Below, one piece after another: positions 10,391-24,660 of a DNA stretch of 64,000 nucleotides. Numbering within the stretch: the stretch's first letter is position 1; the number at the start of each line of letters is the position of its first letter. The notes beneath the pieces are model-generated. The model was not told the origin of the DNA and ran no database searches. It saw only the letters and a list, made by a program, of their open reading frames with translations. The stretch comes from Patiria miniata. Taxonomy: Eukaryota; Echinodermata; Asteroidea; Valvatida; Asterinidae. Both the position numbers and the translations under genes were made by a program. The stretch spans positions 7,006,001-7,070,000 of the forward strand of contig NW_024037050.1 in NCBI RefSeq assembly GCF_015706575.1, written 5' to 3'.

Positions 10391-12049
10391 AAAACTAGAA
10401 ATGTGTTTGTGGACAAACACTGAGCTGTTTCGACCGTTTTATTAATGACTGCCGTAAAGGAGTTTCATCCAGGTTGAATGAACATGTACATGCATATTCT
10501 ATACAAAAAGTGTCCATCCTATGTACCAAAAAAAAAAAAATTTCACGACGTCATGATGACGGCACACATTTTTTTGAAATTTTCTGTATCTATCTACGAC
10601 CTAACAAACCTTTTGCAAAAAGAATGTCGAATTAACCACGTTCCATTGATGAGATATGAGTAAAAGGTCCAAAAATTGAATAATTCATATAAAATCACAT
10701 AATGACGTCATCGTAACGTCAATGCAATTTTGTCTATAACACTTCCTGGAATATCTGCATACCGAGATTGAACCCAATCGGACCTCAGGTTCTCATGATA
10801 TAGTGACTTAAAGTATGCAGTTTTAGGATGACGTTAAGTGATGACGTCATGATGACGTCATGATTCGACCTCCATCTTCAGATGGTGGTCTAAGTGTGTA
10901 ACAGGTTTGAAGTCGATTGGATCGTATTTTATATAATGTTTGCCAAATTTGAAGAAAATATTAAAATCTGAAAAATTCATAAAAAATCAGACGATGATGT
11001 CATGATGACGTCACTTCAGATTTTGAATGCTTATCTATACCTACCTACCCACCAAGTTTCATAACGATCAGACATACCCTTATATGTGAATCACAAAATC
11101 ACTTTTTTGATGACGTTATGATGAAGTCACAAATTTTATGAAATTGTGTGCATCTATCTTTCACCTAACAAACCTGTTACAAAAAGAATTTTGAATTTAC
11201 GATGTTTCATTGATGAGATATGAGTAAAAGGTCCAAAAATTGCATAATTTATATAAAATTACATGATGACCTCATCGTGACGTCACTGCATTTTTTGTCA
11301 TGTGACACATGATGACGTCATGATGACGTCATGATTCGGCATACATCTTCAGATGGCTGTATAAGTGTGGGCCAGGTTTGAAGTCTATCGGACTGTATTT
11401 TATATGATTTTTGAAAAATTTGAGGAAAATAAAAAAAAATGAAAAATTCATTAAAAAATCAGATGATGACGTCATGATGACGTCACTTCATATTTTGGAT
11501 GCTGTTATCTATACCTACCTACCCACCAAGTTTCATAACGATCGGACATACCCTTATATGTGAATCAAAAAATCACGTTTTTGATGACGTCATCATGACG
11601 TCACACATTTTACGAAATTGTGTGCATCTATCTATGACCTAACAAACCTGTTACAAAAAGAATTTGGAATTTCCGACATTCCGTTTATGAGATATGAGTA
11701 AAAGGTCCAAAAAATGAATAATTTATATAAAATCATACGATGACGTCATCATGAAGTCACTGCAATTTTCGTCTATAACACGTCCCGGAATACTTGCATA
11801 CCAAGTTTGAACCAAATCGGACTTCCGGTTCTGTAGATATAGGGCCTTAAAGTATGCTCTTTTAGGATGACGTCACGTGACACTTGATGACGTCAAGATG
11901 ACCTCATGATTCGGCATACATCTTCAGATGGTGGTCTAAGTGTGTGCCAGGTTTGAAGTCGATCGGATTTGAAAAAAGTCCAAAAGTGCCTTGTAGAACG
12001 AAAACACGTGTTATCCTATGGGGGAAAAAGTGGAAGAAAAAAAAAGAGA
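10391..12049 (+). repeat. Repeat block, type A start, with ~473-bp internal period
   Basis: It begins CTAGAAATGTGTTTGTGG, a hairpin GTGTTTGT/ACAAACAC, followed by GAGCTGTTTCGACC. Inside, the segment around ACCCACCAAGTTTCATAACG recurs at 11048 and 11521. It ends in an A-rich tract at 12030-12048. Confidence 0.75.
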
Positions 12050-14184
12050 CTAGAGGTTGTGGTTATGAACAACCACAGAGCTGTTCCCAGTTTTGATTCT
12101 CTATTGGACCGTAAACAAAATGGTTTAATGATTAACAAAAAATGAAATTAATAAATTGAAATTATTACTTTAAAAGATTGCACTTCCGGTACAACCTTTT
12201 AAATATTCATGACGTCAAAGCATAACAATAATTATGTGCACAGTAATAATGATTCAATATAATTATCTGTCAATATAGCTTTGTATTAATGTTGTATTAA
12301 TATTAAGTTTCAACCTGATCAGATTAATAATTCATGAAATATGATATAAGGGTCTAAAATTACCACTTCCGGTAAAACTGGAAGTGAAGGTCACATGACC
12401 TTGACAAATCAATTTTCATCTATAACACATCCTTGTCTGTATACCTACTAAATTTGAGATCAATCGGTCAAGTAGTTCGATAGTTATAAGACTGTAAAAA
12501 TTGAATCTATAAATAGATGTCACGTGACCCCTGATGACGTCACGATGACGAAAAGTTTCGGCATACATCTTCAGATGATGGTTAATGACTATGCTGAGTT
12601 TAAAGTTGATTGGATTTAAAATAGTTCCCAAAGTGGCTTGTAGAATAAAAACGTGTGATATTTTTATTGAAATTGCATAAGTGTCCAACTTCCCCTAAAG
12701 CAGAACAAAAATCACTGAGACAAGTCTACTGATTGGCAAATGGGGGCGCCATTCGCTTTATACGGTGTGCCGTTATATTTTTTTGGTGACGCGCAGCTGT
12801 CCTTATTTTGATCCCGTAAAAGTGTTCAGATCAGGCTCTGTGCCGCTCGTCACGTTGCCTTGCATAGCTTAGCCTGTGCAACCGTACAACCGTTAAAGTT
12901 TCTAATTGGCGAATGGGGGGGGGGGGCATTTACTTTATACGGTGTATCGTTATATTTTTTTGTAACGCACTATCCTTTTGATCCCGTAAAAGTGTTAATC
13001 AGATGAGGCTCTGTGCCGCTCGTTACGCTGCCTGGCACAGCTCTAGCCTGCGCGCCCGTACAACCGTTAAAGTTATGTACTGCCCTCTTTTGGTGAGAAT
13101 GAAGGGACGTAATGTACATTGAACGACGTTTCAAAGCCAAGTGTACGTGCTATACACATTGTGGAAGTCCTGTGCATGGTTTAAAGCTCTCTACCAAGGG
13201 TATTTTTTACCGACGTCGCGTCAACTGTGTGAACAATTTGACAAGCTGGGAACTTGGCACTGTTGGGGCAAATGTTTACGCTTAGTATCATTTAATGGGC
13301 AATTCAAGATTATATCTGTACGGATTGATTTTTCAGGAATTTTCTAATGAAAAAGGGTCTTTTCATTATAACTTCCGGTCTGATGACGTCATACATCCTA
13401 AACTTCGCACACGTCTTAAGTGGGTCAAGGTCATCATATACCCCAATATTTAGGCGATTCCGACAAACTTCGCTACAGACATCTATTCAAAATACATTTT
13501 TGAAAATTTTCAACCTGTCGCTAGAGGGCGCTCGAAGATTGCATGACGTCAACGGTAGATGATTTGAAGAATACTATCAACCAAGAGACTAACACCGTTA
13601 AAAGCAAGTTCATATCTATTACCACTTTCAAATAATAAGCCACTTCCGGTTTGGGCCTTTTTCGACCGGAAGCAAGGGTCACATAATTTCACGCACACTG
13701 AATGAAATAAAGACCTTAACCTTCTCTACCACTTGCCGGCAACAGAATGCTGCGGACGCGTACGGTTGATTTCTTGTACATTTTTAAATATTAAAAGTGT
13801 GACAACTTAATTGCCTATAAATAAACACTGGATGACGTCATCATGACGTCATCATTACACAATATTGTTTGAATTAGAGTCTTTGCTTGGACAAAGATTG
13901 GTGTAAATGAATAACTGGCAAAGAGTTGCAAATGCCCTCTGAAAATCGACATTTTTTTTAAATTTCTGTATACAAAGTCTATGGGAAAAATGAAATATTC
14001 AAAATTCTATAATAAATCACGTGATGACGTCAGCATGACGAAAAGTTTCGGCATACATCCTCAGATGATCGTTAATAACTATGCTGAGTTTAAAGTTGAT
14101 CGGATTTAAAATAATTGCCAAAGTGGCTTGTAGAATAAAAACGTGTACAAAAACTATGGGGAAAAGTGGAAAAAGAAAAAACAA
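12050..14184 (+). repeat. Repeat block, type B start, with duplicated 170-bp segment
   Basis: The start hairpin is TGGTTGT/ACAACCA, followed by GAGCTGTTCCCA. A segment beginning GGCGCCATTCGC near 12748 and containing GATCCCGTAAAAGTGTT is repeated once in diverged form at about 12905-13075. Related copies lie at about 30780, 33148 and 46565. The first copy of the CTAGAGGGCGCTCG module is at 13521. Confidence 0.7.
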
Positions 14185-17100
14185 CTAGAGGTCTACGTCT
14201 GTTTGCAACAGAACATAGGACTTTTCCGCATTATGATTTTTTTTAATCAATAATATGCCCTGAATATGCATGAACATAAAATCTGTCAAAGTTAGCCGAA
14301 AAAATTGGCTAAAACGGTCACTGTGGACAGGATTTGACCTCGGCAATACGATGTATGTGCGTGTGTACAAGGTCTTTGCTTGAACAAAGAGTGATCTAAA
14401 TAAATTACTGGCAAAGAGTCGAAAACGCACTTTGAAAATCGACAATTATTTTTAAATTTTTGATGACGTCACTGTGACGTCATTTCGAACTTTGCATACT
14501 AGTATGATTAACTACCGACCCACCAAGTTTCATGACAATTGGACCTTTCCCTATATGAGTTTTGAAAAATCGCATTTTGATGACGTCATGATGACGTCAC
14601 ACATCTTTCAAGTTTTGTGCGAATAGCTATTACATAACAGACCAAATGCAATAAAGAATTTTGCATGTTGCATTCGGGAGATATGGCTAACAGGTCCAAA
14701 AAATAAATATTCATATAAAATCTCAGGATGACGTCATCATGACGTCACCTCATTTTTAATCTATAACACTTCCTGGTATAGCCACATACCAAGTTTGAAC
14801 CCAATCAGACTTACATTTCTGTAGATATAAGACTTCACAATATGTACGTAAATTTTCAGAAATCAATAAAAAAATTAGGTGATGACGTCATCGTGACGTC
14901 ATAGTCTTCGCATAATTTTTGTATGAGGGTCTTCCTTGGCTGTAACTTTGATGACGATTCCAGATCGCCAAGTTATAAAAATGGTGGCTTGAAAACGTGT
15001 ACAAAGTCAATGGGTTAAAAATCCCACAGCAGAAAAACTGCACCTTTTAATACGTGATTTGCCTTTACACTGAAACATTTTTATAAAATATTACTTGATA
15101 TTCTGACTCTTGGGAATATTTTCAATCAAATTGCAAAGGTAAAAAATACGATTTCTTTTTCCTTCTCACAGTAATTCTCGGCCGAAGTTCAGAACTACTC
15201 AGTAAGATATATCAGTGTTGTATAGGGAAAGACTTGTGGAAAAAGCTGTGTACAAAGTCTATGAGAAAAATTAATTATTCATGAACCAATAATAAATCAC
15301 TTGATGATGACGTCATCGTGACGTCATAGTCTTGGCATAATTTTTGTATGAGGGTCTTCCTTGGCTGTAACTTTGATGACGATTCCAGATCGCCAAATTA
15401 TGAAAATGGTGGCTTAAAAAAGGGGAAAAGTCAATAGGTTAAAAATCCCACAGCAGAAAAACTGTACCTTTAAATGCGTGATTTTCCTTTAAACTGAAAC
15501 ATTTTTACAAAATATTACTTGCTATTCTAACTCTTGGGAATATTTTCAATCAAATGACAGGCGTAAAAAAATACGATTTCTTTTTCCTTCTCATATTAAT
15601 TCTCACCCGAAGTTCAGAACTACTCAGTAAGATATATCAGAGTTGTATATAGGGAAAGACTTGTGGAGAAAACTGTGTACAAAGTCTATGAGAAAAATGT
15701 ATTATTCATAAATCCATAATAAATCACTTGATGACGTCACCATGACGTCACTCTTCGGGACTCATCTTGGCTATAGGGACTATGCTTATGCCAATTTTCA
15801 ATGATATCTGACAAAGATTAATGCAAAAAGATAATACGTCACTGTCTATGCGCATGCATGGACATAACATCTGTCAAAGTTAGCCGAAAATCGGCTAAAA
15901 CGGTCACTGTGGACAGGATTTGACCTCAACAACACGTGCGTTGCAGGCTGACTGACATACGATGTATGTGCCTATGTACAACGTACAACGTACGTGCATG
16001 TACATGTACATGTACATTGTGGACGTCCTGTCCTGTGCATGTTTTGAAGCAGAGGTATTGTCAACGTGAAGTTTTAAGCGTGTGCAGGGTATGTTCGAGT
16101 TCGCTTATCGCCTCGAAACTTTGAAATGTTTTAGACCTACCCTTCAATCAACAATTAAAGTAAAAACAAATATAAAAACTGCCATGATTGATTTTTCAGG
16201 GATTTTCAAATGAAAAACGGTCTATTCATTATAACTTCCGGTCTGATGACGTCATTCGCCTAAAACTTCGCACACGTCTTAAGGTGGTCAAGGTTATTAT
16301 ATACACCAATATTTAGGCGATTCCGACAAACTTCGCCACAGACATCTATTCAAAATACATTTTTGCTAATTTTCAACCTGTCGCTAGAGGGCGCTCGAAG
16401 ATTGCATGACGTCATTGGTAGATGATTTGAAAAATACTATTGGCCAAGAGACTAACACCGTTTAAAGCAAGTTCATATCTATTACCATTTTTAAATAATA
16501 AGACACTTCCGGTTTTGGCCTTTTTCGACCGGAAGCAAGGGTCACGTGATTTCACGCACACTGAATGAAATAAAGACCTTGACCTACTCTACCACTTGCC
16601 GGCAACAGAATGCTGCGGACGCGTACTGTTGATTTCTTATGCATTTTTAAATATTAAAAGTGTCACAATTTAATTGCCTATAAATAAACACCTGATGACG
16701 TCATCATGACGTCATCATTACACAATGTTGTTTGAATTAGGGACTTTGCTTTAACAAAGTTTGGTGTAAATGAATTACTGGCAAAGAGTCAAAAATGTCC
16801 TTTGAAAACCGACATTTTTTTTTTAATTTTGTGTACAAAGTCTATGGGAAAAATTAAATATTCAAAAATCTATAATAAATAAGTCGATGACGTCATCATG
16901 ACGTCACTCTTCGGGGCACATCTCTGCTATAAGGACTATGACTATGCTAACTTTGAATGATGTATGACAAAGATTAATGCCAAAAGTGGCACTGAGAAAA
17001 AACGTGTACAAAGTCTATGGGATTTTGGCGACAAAAAGAAGAAGAAGAAGAAGAAAGAAAAACTAGAGGTCTATGTCTGTTTGCAACAGAACATAGGGCT

Positions 17101-19939
17101 TTTCCGCATTATGATTTTTTTTTTAATCAATAATATGCCCTGAATATGCATGAACATAAAATCTGTCAAAGTAAGCCGAAAATTGGCTAAAACGGTCACT
17201 GTGGACAGGATTTGACCTCGGCAATACGATGTATGTGCGTGTGTACAAGGTCTTTGCTTGGACAAAGAGTGATCTAAATAAATTACTGGCAAAGAGTCGA
17301 AAACGCACTTTGAAAATCGACAAATATTTTTAAATTTGTTTATGACGTCATCGTGACGTCACTTCGAACTTTGCATACTAGTATGATTAACTTCCTACCC
17401 ACCAAGTTTCATGACAATTGGACCTTTCCTTATATGAGTTTTGAAAAATCGCATTTTGATGACGTCATGATGACGTCACACATTTTTCAAGTTTTGTGCG
17501 AATAGCTATTACATAACAGACCAAATGCAAAAAAGAATTTTGCATTTTGCATGTTGCGTTCGGGAGATATGGCTAAAAGGTCCAAAAAAGTAATATTCAT
17601 ATAAAATCTCAGGATGACGTCATCATGACGTCACCTCATTTTTAATCTATAACACATCCTGGTATAGCCACATACCAAGTTTCAACCCAATCAGACTTAC
17701 ATTTCTGTAGATATAAGATTTCACAATATGTACGTACATTTTCAAAAATCAATAAAAAAAATTAGGTGATGACGTCATCGTGACGTCATAGTCTTGGCAT
17801 AATTTTTGTATCAGGGTCTTCCTTGGCTGTAACTTTGATGACGATTCCAGATCGCCAAGTTATAAAAATGGTGGCTTGAAAACGTGTACAAAGTCAATGG
17901 GTTAAAAATCCCACAGCAGAAAAACTGCACCTTTAAATGCGTGATTTTCCTTTAAACTGGAACATTTTTATAAAATATTACTTGCTGTTCTTACTCTTGG
18001 GAATATTTTCAATCAAATGACAGGCGTAAAAAAATACGATTTCTTTTTCCTTCTCATAGTAATTCTCAGCCGAAGTTCAGAACTACTCAGTAAGATATAT
18101 CAGTGTTGTATAGGGAAAGACTTGTGGAGAAAGTTGTGTACAAAGTCTATGAGAAAAATTAATTATTCATGATTCCATAATAAATCACTTGATGATGACG
18201 TCATCATGATGTCATAGTTATGGCATAATTTTTGTATGAGGGTCTTCCTTGGCTGTAACTTTGATGACGATTCCAGATCGCCAAGTTATGAAAATGGTGG
18301 CTTGAAAACGTGTACAAAGTCAATAGGTTAAAAATCCCACAGCAGAAAAACTGCACCTTTAAATGCGTGATTTTCCTTTAAACTGGAACATTTTTATAAA
18401 ATATTACTTGCTATTCTTACTCTTGGGAATATTTTCAATCAAATGACAGGCGTAAAAAAAATACGATTTCTTTTTTCTTCTCATAGTAATTCTCAGCCGA
18501 AGTTCAGAACTACTCAGTAAGATATATCAGTGTTGTATAGGGAAAGACTTGTGGAGAAAGCTGTGTACAAAGTCTATGAGAAAAATTAATTATTCATAAA
18601 TCCATAATAAATCACTTGATGACGTCACCATGACGTCACTCTTCGGCACACATCTTGGCTATAGGGACTATGCTTATGCCAACTTTCAATGATATCTGAC
18701 AAAGATTAATGCCAAAAGTGCTATAATACGTCCCTGTCTTTGCGCATGCATGAACATAAAATCTGTCAAAGTTAGCCGAAAATCGGCTAAAACGGTCACT
18801 GTGGACAGGATTTGACCTCAGCAACACCTGCGCTGCAGGCTGACTGACATACGATGTATGTGCCTATGTACAACGTACGTGCATGTACATGTACATTGTG
18901 GACGTCCTGACCTGTGCATGTTTTGAAGCAGAGGTATTGTCGACGTGAAGTTTTAAGCGTGCGCAGGGTATGTTCGAGTTCGCTTGTCGCCTTGAAACTT
19001 TGAAATGTTTTAGACCTACCCTTCAATCGACAATTAAAGTAAAAACAAATATAAAAACTGCCATGGTTGAGTTTTCAGGAATTTTCAAATGAAAAAGGGT
19101 CTTTTTATTATAACTTCCGGTCTGATGACGTCATTCGCCTAAAACTTCGCACACGTCTTAAGTGGGTCAAGGTCATCATATACACCAATATTTAGGCGAT
19201 TCCGACAAACTTCGTTACAGACATCTATTCAAAATACATTTTTGCTAATTTTCAACCTGTCGCTAGAGGGCGCTCGAAGATTGCATGACGACATCGGTAG
19301 ATGATTTGAAGAATACTATCGGCCAAGAGACTAACACCGTTAAAAGCAAGTTCATTTCTATTACCACTTTCAAATAATAAGCCACTTCCGGTTTGGGCCT
19401 TTTTCGACCGGAAGCAAGGGTCACGTGATTGCACGCACACTGAATGAAATGAAGACCTCAACCTACTCTACCATTTGCCGGCAACAGAATGCTGCGGACG
19501 CGTATGGTTGATTTCTTATGCATTTTTAAATATTAAAAGTGTCACAATTTAATTGCCTATAAATAAACACAGGATGACGTCATCATGACGTCATCATTCC
19601 ACAATGTTGTTTGAATTAGGGTCTTTGCTTGGACAAAGAGTGGTGTAAATGAATAACTGGCAAAGAGTCGAAAATGCCCTTTGAAAAGCGACAATTTTTT
19701 TTTAATTTCTGTGTACAAAGTCAATGGGAAAAATTAAATATTCAAAAATCCGTAATAAATTAGTCGATGACGTCACCATGACGTCACTCTTCGGGGCACA
19801 ACTCTGCTATAAGGACTATGACTATGCTAACTTTGAATGACGTATGACAAAGATAAATGTCAAAAGTGGCACTGAGAAAAAACGTGTACAAAGTCTATGG
19901 GATTTAGGCGACAAAAAGAAGAAGAAGAAGAAAGAAAAA
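14185..19939 (+). repeat. Two successive ~2.88-kb type C repeat blocks
   Basis: Type C starts (CTATGTCTGTTTGCAACAG, then GGGCTTTTCCGC) are at 14185, 17063 and 19940, giving head-to-tail units of 2878 and 2877 bp. Within each, a ~426-bp segment containing ATGACGATTCCAGATCGCC is itself duplicated (14951/15376 and 17838/18264). GAA-rich tails precede the 17063 and 19940 junctions. Confidence 0.8.
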
Positions 19940-21210
19940 CTAGAGATCTATGTCTGTTTGCAACAGAACATAGGGCTTTTCCGCATTATGTTTTTTTTTA
20001 TCAATAATACGTCCCTGACTATGCATGAACATAAAATCTGTTAAAGTTAGCCGAAAATCGGCTAAAACGGTCACTGTGGACAGGATTTGACCTCAGCAAC
20101 ATGTGCGCTGCGGGCTGACTGACATACGATGTATGTACGTACGTGCATGTGCTATACACATTGTGGAAGTCGGTGCATGTTTTACAGCTCTCTACCGCAA
20201 CTTGCGTAAGGGTATTTTTTGCCGACGTCGCGTCAACTGTGTGAACAATTTGACAAGCTGGGAACTTGGCACTGTTGAGGCAAATGTTTACGCTATCATT
20301 TACTGGCAATTCAAGATTATATCTGTACGGATTGATTTGTTAGCAATTTTTGAAAAAGAAAAGGTCATTTCAACGGAACTTCCGGTCTGATGACGTCATA
20401 CGCCTAAAACTTCGCACACGTCTTAAGTGGGTCAAGATCATCATATACACCAATATTTAGGCGATTCCGACAAACTTCACTACAAACATCTATGCAAAAT
20501 ACATTTTTGTAAATTTTCAACCTGTCGCTAGAGGGCGCTCGAAGATTGCATGACGTCATCGGTAGATGATTTAAGGAATACTATCAGCCAAGAGACTAAC
20601 ACTGTTAAAAGCAAGTTCATATCTATTACCACTTTTAAATAATAAGCCACTTCCGGTTTGGGCCTTTTTCGACCGGAAGCAAGGGTCACGTGATTTCACG
20701 CACACTGAATGAAATGAAGACCTCAACCTACTCTACCACTTGCCGGCAACAGAATGCTGCGGACGCGTACGGTTGATTTCTTATGCATTTTTAAATATTA
20801 AAAGTGTCACAATTTAATTGCCTATAAATAAACACAGGATGACGTCATCATGACGTCATCATTACACAATGTTGTTTGAATTAGGGTCTTTGCTTGGACA
20901 AAGAGTGGTGTAAATGAATAACTGGCAAAGAGTCGAAAATGCCCTTTGAAAAGCGACAATTTTTTTTAAAATTTCTGTGTACAAAGTCTATGGGAAAAAT
21001 TAAATATTCAAAAATCCATAATAAATTAGTCGATGACGTCACCATGACGTCACTCTTCGGGGCACATCTCTGCTATATGGACTATGACTATGCTAACTTT
21101 GAATGACGTATGACAAAGATAAATGTCAAAAGTGGCACTGAGAAAAAACGTGTACAAAGTCTATGGGATTTAGGCGACAAAAAGAAGAAGAAGAAGAAGA
21201 AAGAAAAAAA

Positions 21211-21353
21211 ATGAGAACAAAAAGAAAGGCTTTTCCGCTTTTTTGCGGAAAAGCCAAAAATGAGAACAAAAGGAAAGGCTTTTCCGCTTTTTTGCGGAAA
21301 AGCCAAAAATGAGAACAAAAAGAAAGGTTTTTCCGCTTTTTGCGGAAAAGCCA
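21211..21353 (+). repeat. Three tandem hairpins, type C, 49-bp spacing
   Basis: Three near-identical hairpins GGCTTTTCCGC/GCGGAAAAGCC lie at 21228-21255, 21277-21304 and 21326-21352. Each is preceded by GAGAACAAAA. The arm repeats the GGCTTTTCCGC found just inside the type C block starts. Confidence 0.85.
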
Positions 21354-21542
21354 AATAGAGATCTATGTCTGTTTGCAACAGAACATAGGGCTTTTCCGCA
21401 TTATGATTTTTTTTAATCAATAATACGTCTCTGACTATGCATGAACATAAAGTATGTCAAAGTTAGCCGAAAATCGGCTAAAACGGTCACTGTGGTCAGG
21501 ATTTGACCTCAGCAACACGTGCCCTGCGGGCTTACTGACATA

Positions 21543-22145
21543 AGCCCCTGTCACACTTTTGCGTATCCCAAATCCTTATGAGTTCCTTATCAACAATTTT
21601 CAATACGCAGCCGTACGATCAAAAACGTCGAAATTTTTTGATTACTTTGACATATGTGCGACGCACATTTAGCGAACAAGTAACGAATTCAGCGCATCCA
21701 CTGCGTATGAGATGCGTATGAGTTGCGTATGCAGTGCGCAAGTTCGCCATCTGTGCGTTTCTCATAAGTTACGAATAAGTACAATGCGCTGCCCACTCGC
21801 AGGACGAGCGGTACTAATTCGTGCAATACGTCGCTATGTATACGTCCAATATAGGAGGTCAGCGTATTGCCGCGTATGAACGGCTTATCCCTCACGAACA
21901 CATAGCGTACTCGTACCGCGCTCGACCGATGCGGGACCGATGCGCTGCGTATTTATAACTTATGACCTGCATGCCCAAAACTATCCAGCGTACTGGGCCA
22001 TACCATTCGTATGCCTGCGTACATAAAACTTACATAAAACGATAGAGATGCATATGAGGTGCGTATTGTGCGTACGACTGCGTATGAAAAAAAAGTCAAT
22101 GCGCAACTCATAAGGAATTAGGATACGCAGAAGTGTGACAGGGCC
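21543..22145. mobile_element. 603-bp inverted-repeat DNA element (MITE-like)
   Basis: Terminal inverted repeats of roughly 40 bp start near GCCCCTGTCACAC and end GTGTGACAGGGCC. CATA is duplicated at 21539-21542 and 22146-22149. The flanking repeat, intact elsewhere (for example near 18841), reads straight through GACATACGATG, which confirms the insertion. No transposase is encoded; the interior is rich in GCGTATGAG. The superfamily is not assigned. Confidence 0.85.
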
Positions 22146-24660
22146 CATACGATGTATGTGCGTATGTACAACGTACGTGCATGTACATGTACATTGTGGA
22201 CGTCCTGTGCATGTTTTGTCAAAGTTAGCCGAAAATCGGCTAAAACGGTCACTGTGGTCAGGATTTGACCTCAGCAACACGTGCACTAGCTCTGCCGGCT
22301 GACTGACATACGATGTATGTGCGTATGTACAACGTACGTGCATGTACATGTACATTGTGGACGTCATGTGATTGTCAACCTGAAGTTTTAAGCGTGCGCA
22401 GGCCATGTTCGAGTTATTGCCTCGAAGCTTTCAAATTTTTTAGACCTACCCCTCAATCGACAATTAAAGTAAAAACAAATATAAGAACTGCCATGCTTGA
22501 TTTTTCAGGAATTTTCAAAGGAAAAAGGGTCTTTTCATTATAACTTCCGGTCTGTAGACGTCATACGCCAAAACTCTTTCACACGTCTTAAGGGGGTCAA
22601 GGTCATCATATACACCAATATTTAGGCGATTCCGACAAACTTCGCCACAGACATCTATTCAAAACACATTTTTGAATATTTTCAACCTGTCGCTAGAGGG
22701 CGCTCGAAGATTGCATGACGTCATCGGTATATGATTTGAAGAATACTATCAGCCAAGAGACTAACACCGTTAAAAGCAAGTTCATATCTATTACCACTTT
22801 CAAATGATAAGCCACTTCCGGTTTGGGCCTTTTTCGACCGGAAGCAAGGGTCACGTGATTTCACGCACACTGAATGAAATAAAGACCTCAACCTATTCTA
22901 CCACTTGCCGGCAACAGAATGCTGCGGACGCTTACGGTTGATTTCTTATGCATTTTCGAATATTAAAAGTGTCACAATTTAATTGCCTATAAATATTAAA
23001 TAAACACCGGATGACGTCATCATGACGTCATCATTACACAATGTTGTTTAAACTAGGGTCTTTCCTTGGACAAAGATTGGTGTAAATGAATTACTGGCAA
23101 AGAGTTGCAATTGCCCTCTGAAAATCGACATTTTTTTAAAATTTCTGTGTACAAAGTCTATGGGAAAAATTACATATTCAAAAATCTATAATAAATTAGT
23201 CGATGACGTCACCATGACGTCAGTCTTCGGGACACAACTTTGCTATAGGGGCTATGCCTATGCTGACTTTAAATGATATACGACAAAGATTAATGCCGAA
23301 AGTGGCGTTGAGAAAAAAACGTGTACAAAGTCTATGGGATTTGCCAGGGAAAAAAAAGAAGAAGAAGAAGAAAACTAGATTTGTATGTCTGTCGAAACAG
23401 AACACAGGGCTTTTTCGCTTTCTTTTATGTAGGAGAATTTCTTCGCCGCACAATTTTGAAGTGATTGCCGTAAACTTCGCTAGAGTGGCGCTTGGACTGT
23501 CCGCGCCCTCACGACCACGTGCGTGTGTGGTGTATGGGAAGCAGGCGATGCCGAATCTGGTCCATGTATGTATACACGCACACACTTGCGGTTTATGCTT
23601 GGAGGAGTCGACTCGGCATTTTTTTACTCTCTCTGACGCAACTTGCGCAAGGGTATTTTTTGCCGACGCCGCGTCAACTGTGTGAACAATTTGACAAGCT
23701 GGGAACTTGGCACTGTTGAGGCAAATGTTTAAGCTATCATTTAATGGGCAATTCAAGATTATATCTGTACGGATTGATTTGTTAGCAATTTTTGAAAAAG
23801 GAAAGGTCTTTTTAACGTAACTTCCGGTCTGATGACGTCATACGCCTAAAACTTCGCACACGTCTTAAGTGGGTCAAGGTCATCATGCACACTAATATTT
23901 GGGCGATTCCGACAGACTTCGCCTCAGACATCTATTCGAAATACATTTTTGAAAATTTTCAACCTGTCGCTAGAGGGCGCTCGAAGAGTGCATGACGTCA
24001 TCGGTAAATGATTTGAAGAATACTCTCAGCCAAGAGACTAACACATTTGAAAGCAAGTTCATATCTATTAACACTTTAAAATAATAAGCCACTTCCGGTT
24101 TGGGCCTTTTTCGACCGGAAGCAAGGGTCACGTGATTGCACGCACACTGAATGAAATAAAGACCTCAACCTACTCTATCACTTGCCGGCAACAGAATGCT
24201 GCGGACGCGTACGGTTGGTTTCTTATGCATTTTTAAATATTAAAAGTGTCAAAATTTAGTTGCCTATAAATAAACACCGGATGACGTCATCATGACGTCA
24301 TCATTACACAATGTTGTTTGAATTAGGGTCTTTGCTTGGACAAAGAGCGGTGTAAATGAGTTACTGGTAAAGAGTCGAAAATGCCCTTTGAAAATCGACA
24401 TTTTTTTTTAAATTTCTGTGTACAAAGTCTATGGGAAAAATTAAATATTCAAAATTCTATAATAAATCGCGTGATGACTTCAGCATGACGTAATGATTCG
24501 GCACACATCTGCAGGTGATGTTCTAAGTATGTGCCAGGTTTGAAGGAAATCGGAATTGTTTTAAGGCCAAAAGTGGCGTGTAGAAAAAACGTGTACAAAG
24601 TCTATGGGATTTTGTGCAAACAAGAAGTGGAAGAAGAAGAGGAAGAGGAAGAAAGAAAAA

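Larger units (their letters stand above)
19940..24660 (+). repeat. Type C repeat blocks with hairpin stack and inserted inverted-repeat element
   Basis: Starts are at 19940, about 21353 (AAATAG instead of CTAG) and 23375. The blocks carry module copies at 20528, 22693 and 23970. A three-hairpin stack precedes 21353. The 603-bp element at 21543-22145 interrupts the start of one block. Confidence 0.75.

Noticed and set aside
12528..12575. Hammerhead-like reading CTGATGA-CGTCACGATGACG-AAAAG in the CRE array (also near 46350)
   Set aside because: Stem II uses the G needed for the GAAA box or leaves an unpaired C, stem I is weak, and most paralogous copies (for example 14030, 34215, 36965) have GTGATGA instead of CTGATGA. 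It looks like a by-product of the CRE dyad.
22313..22543. Many 60-140-codon frames across 10-48 kb
   Set aside because: They coincide with repeats and A- or GAA-rich tracts, give low-complexity Lys or Phe runs, and are not conserved between paralogous copies.
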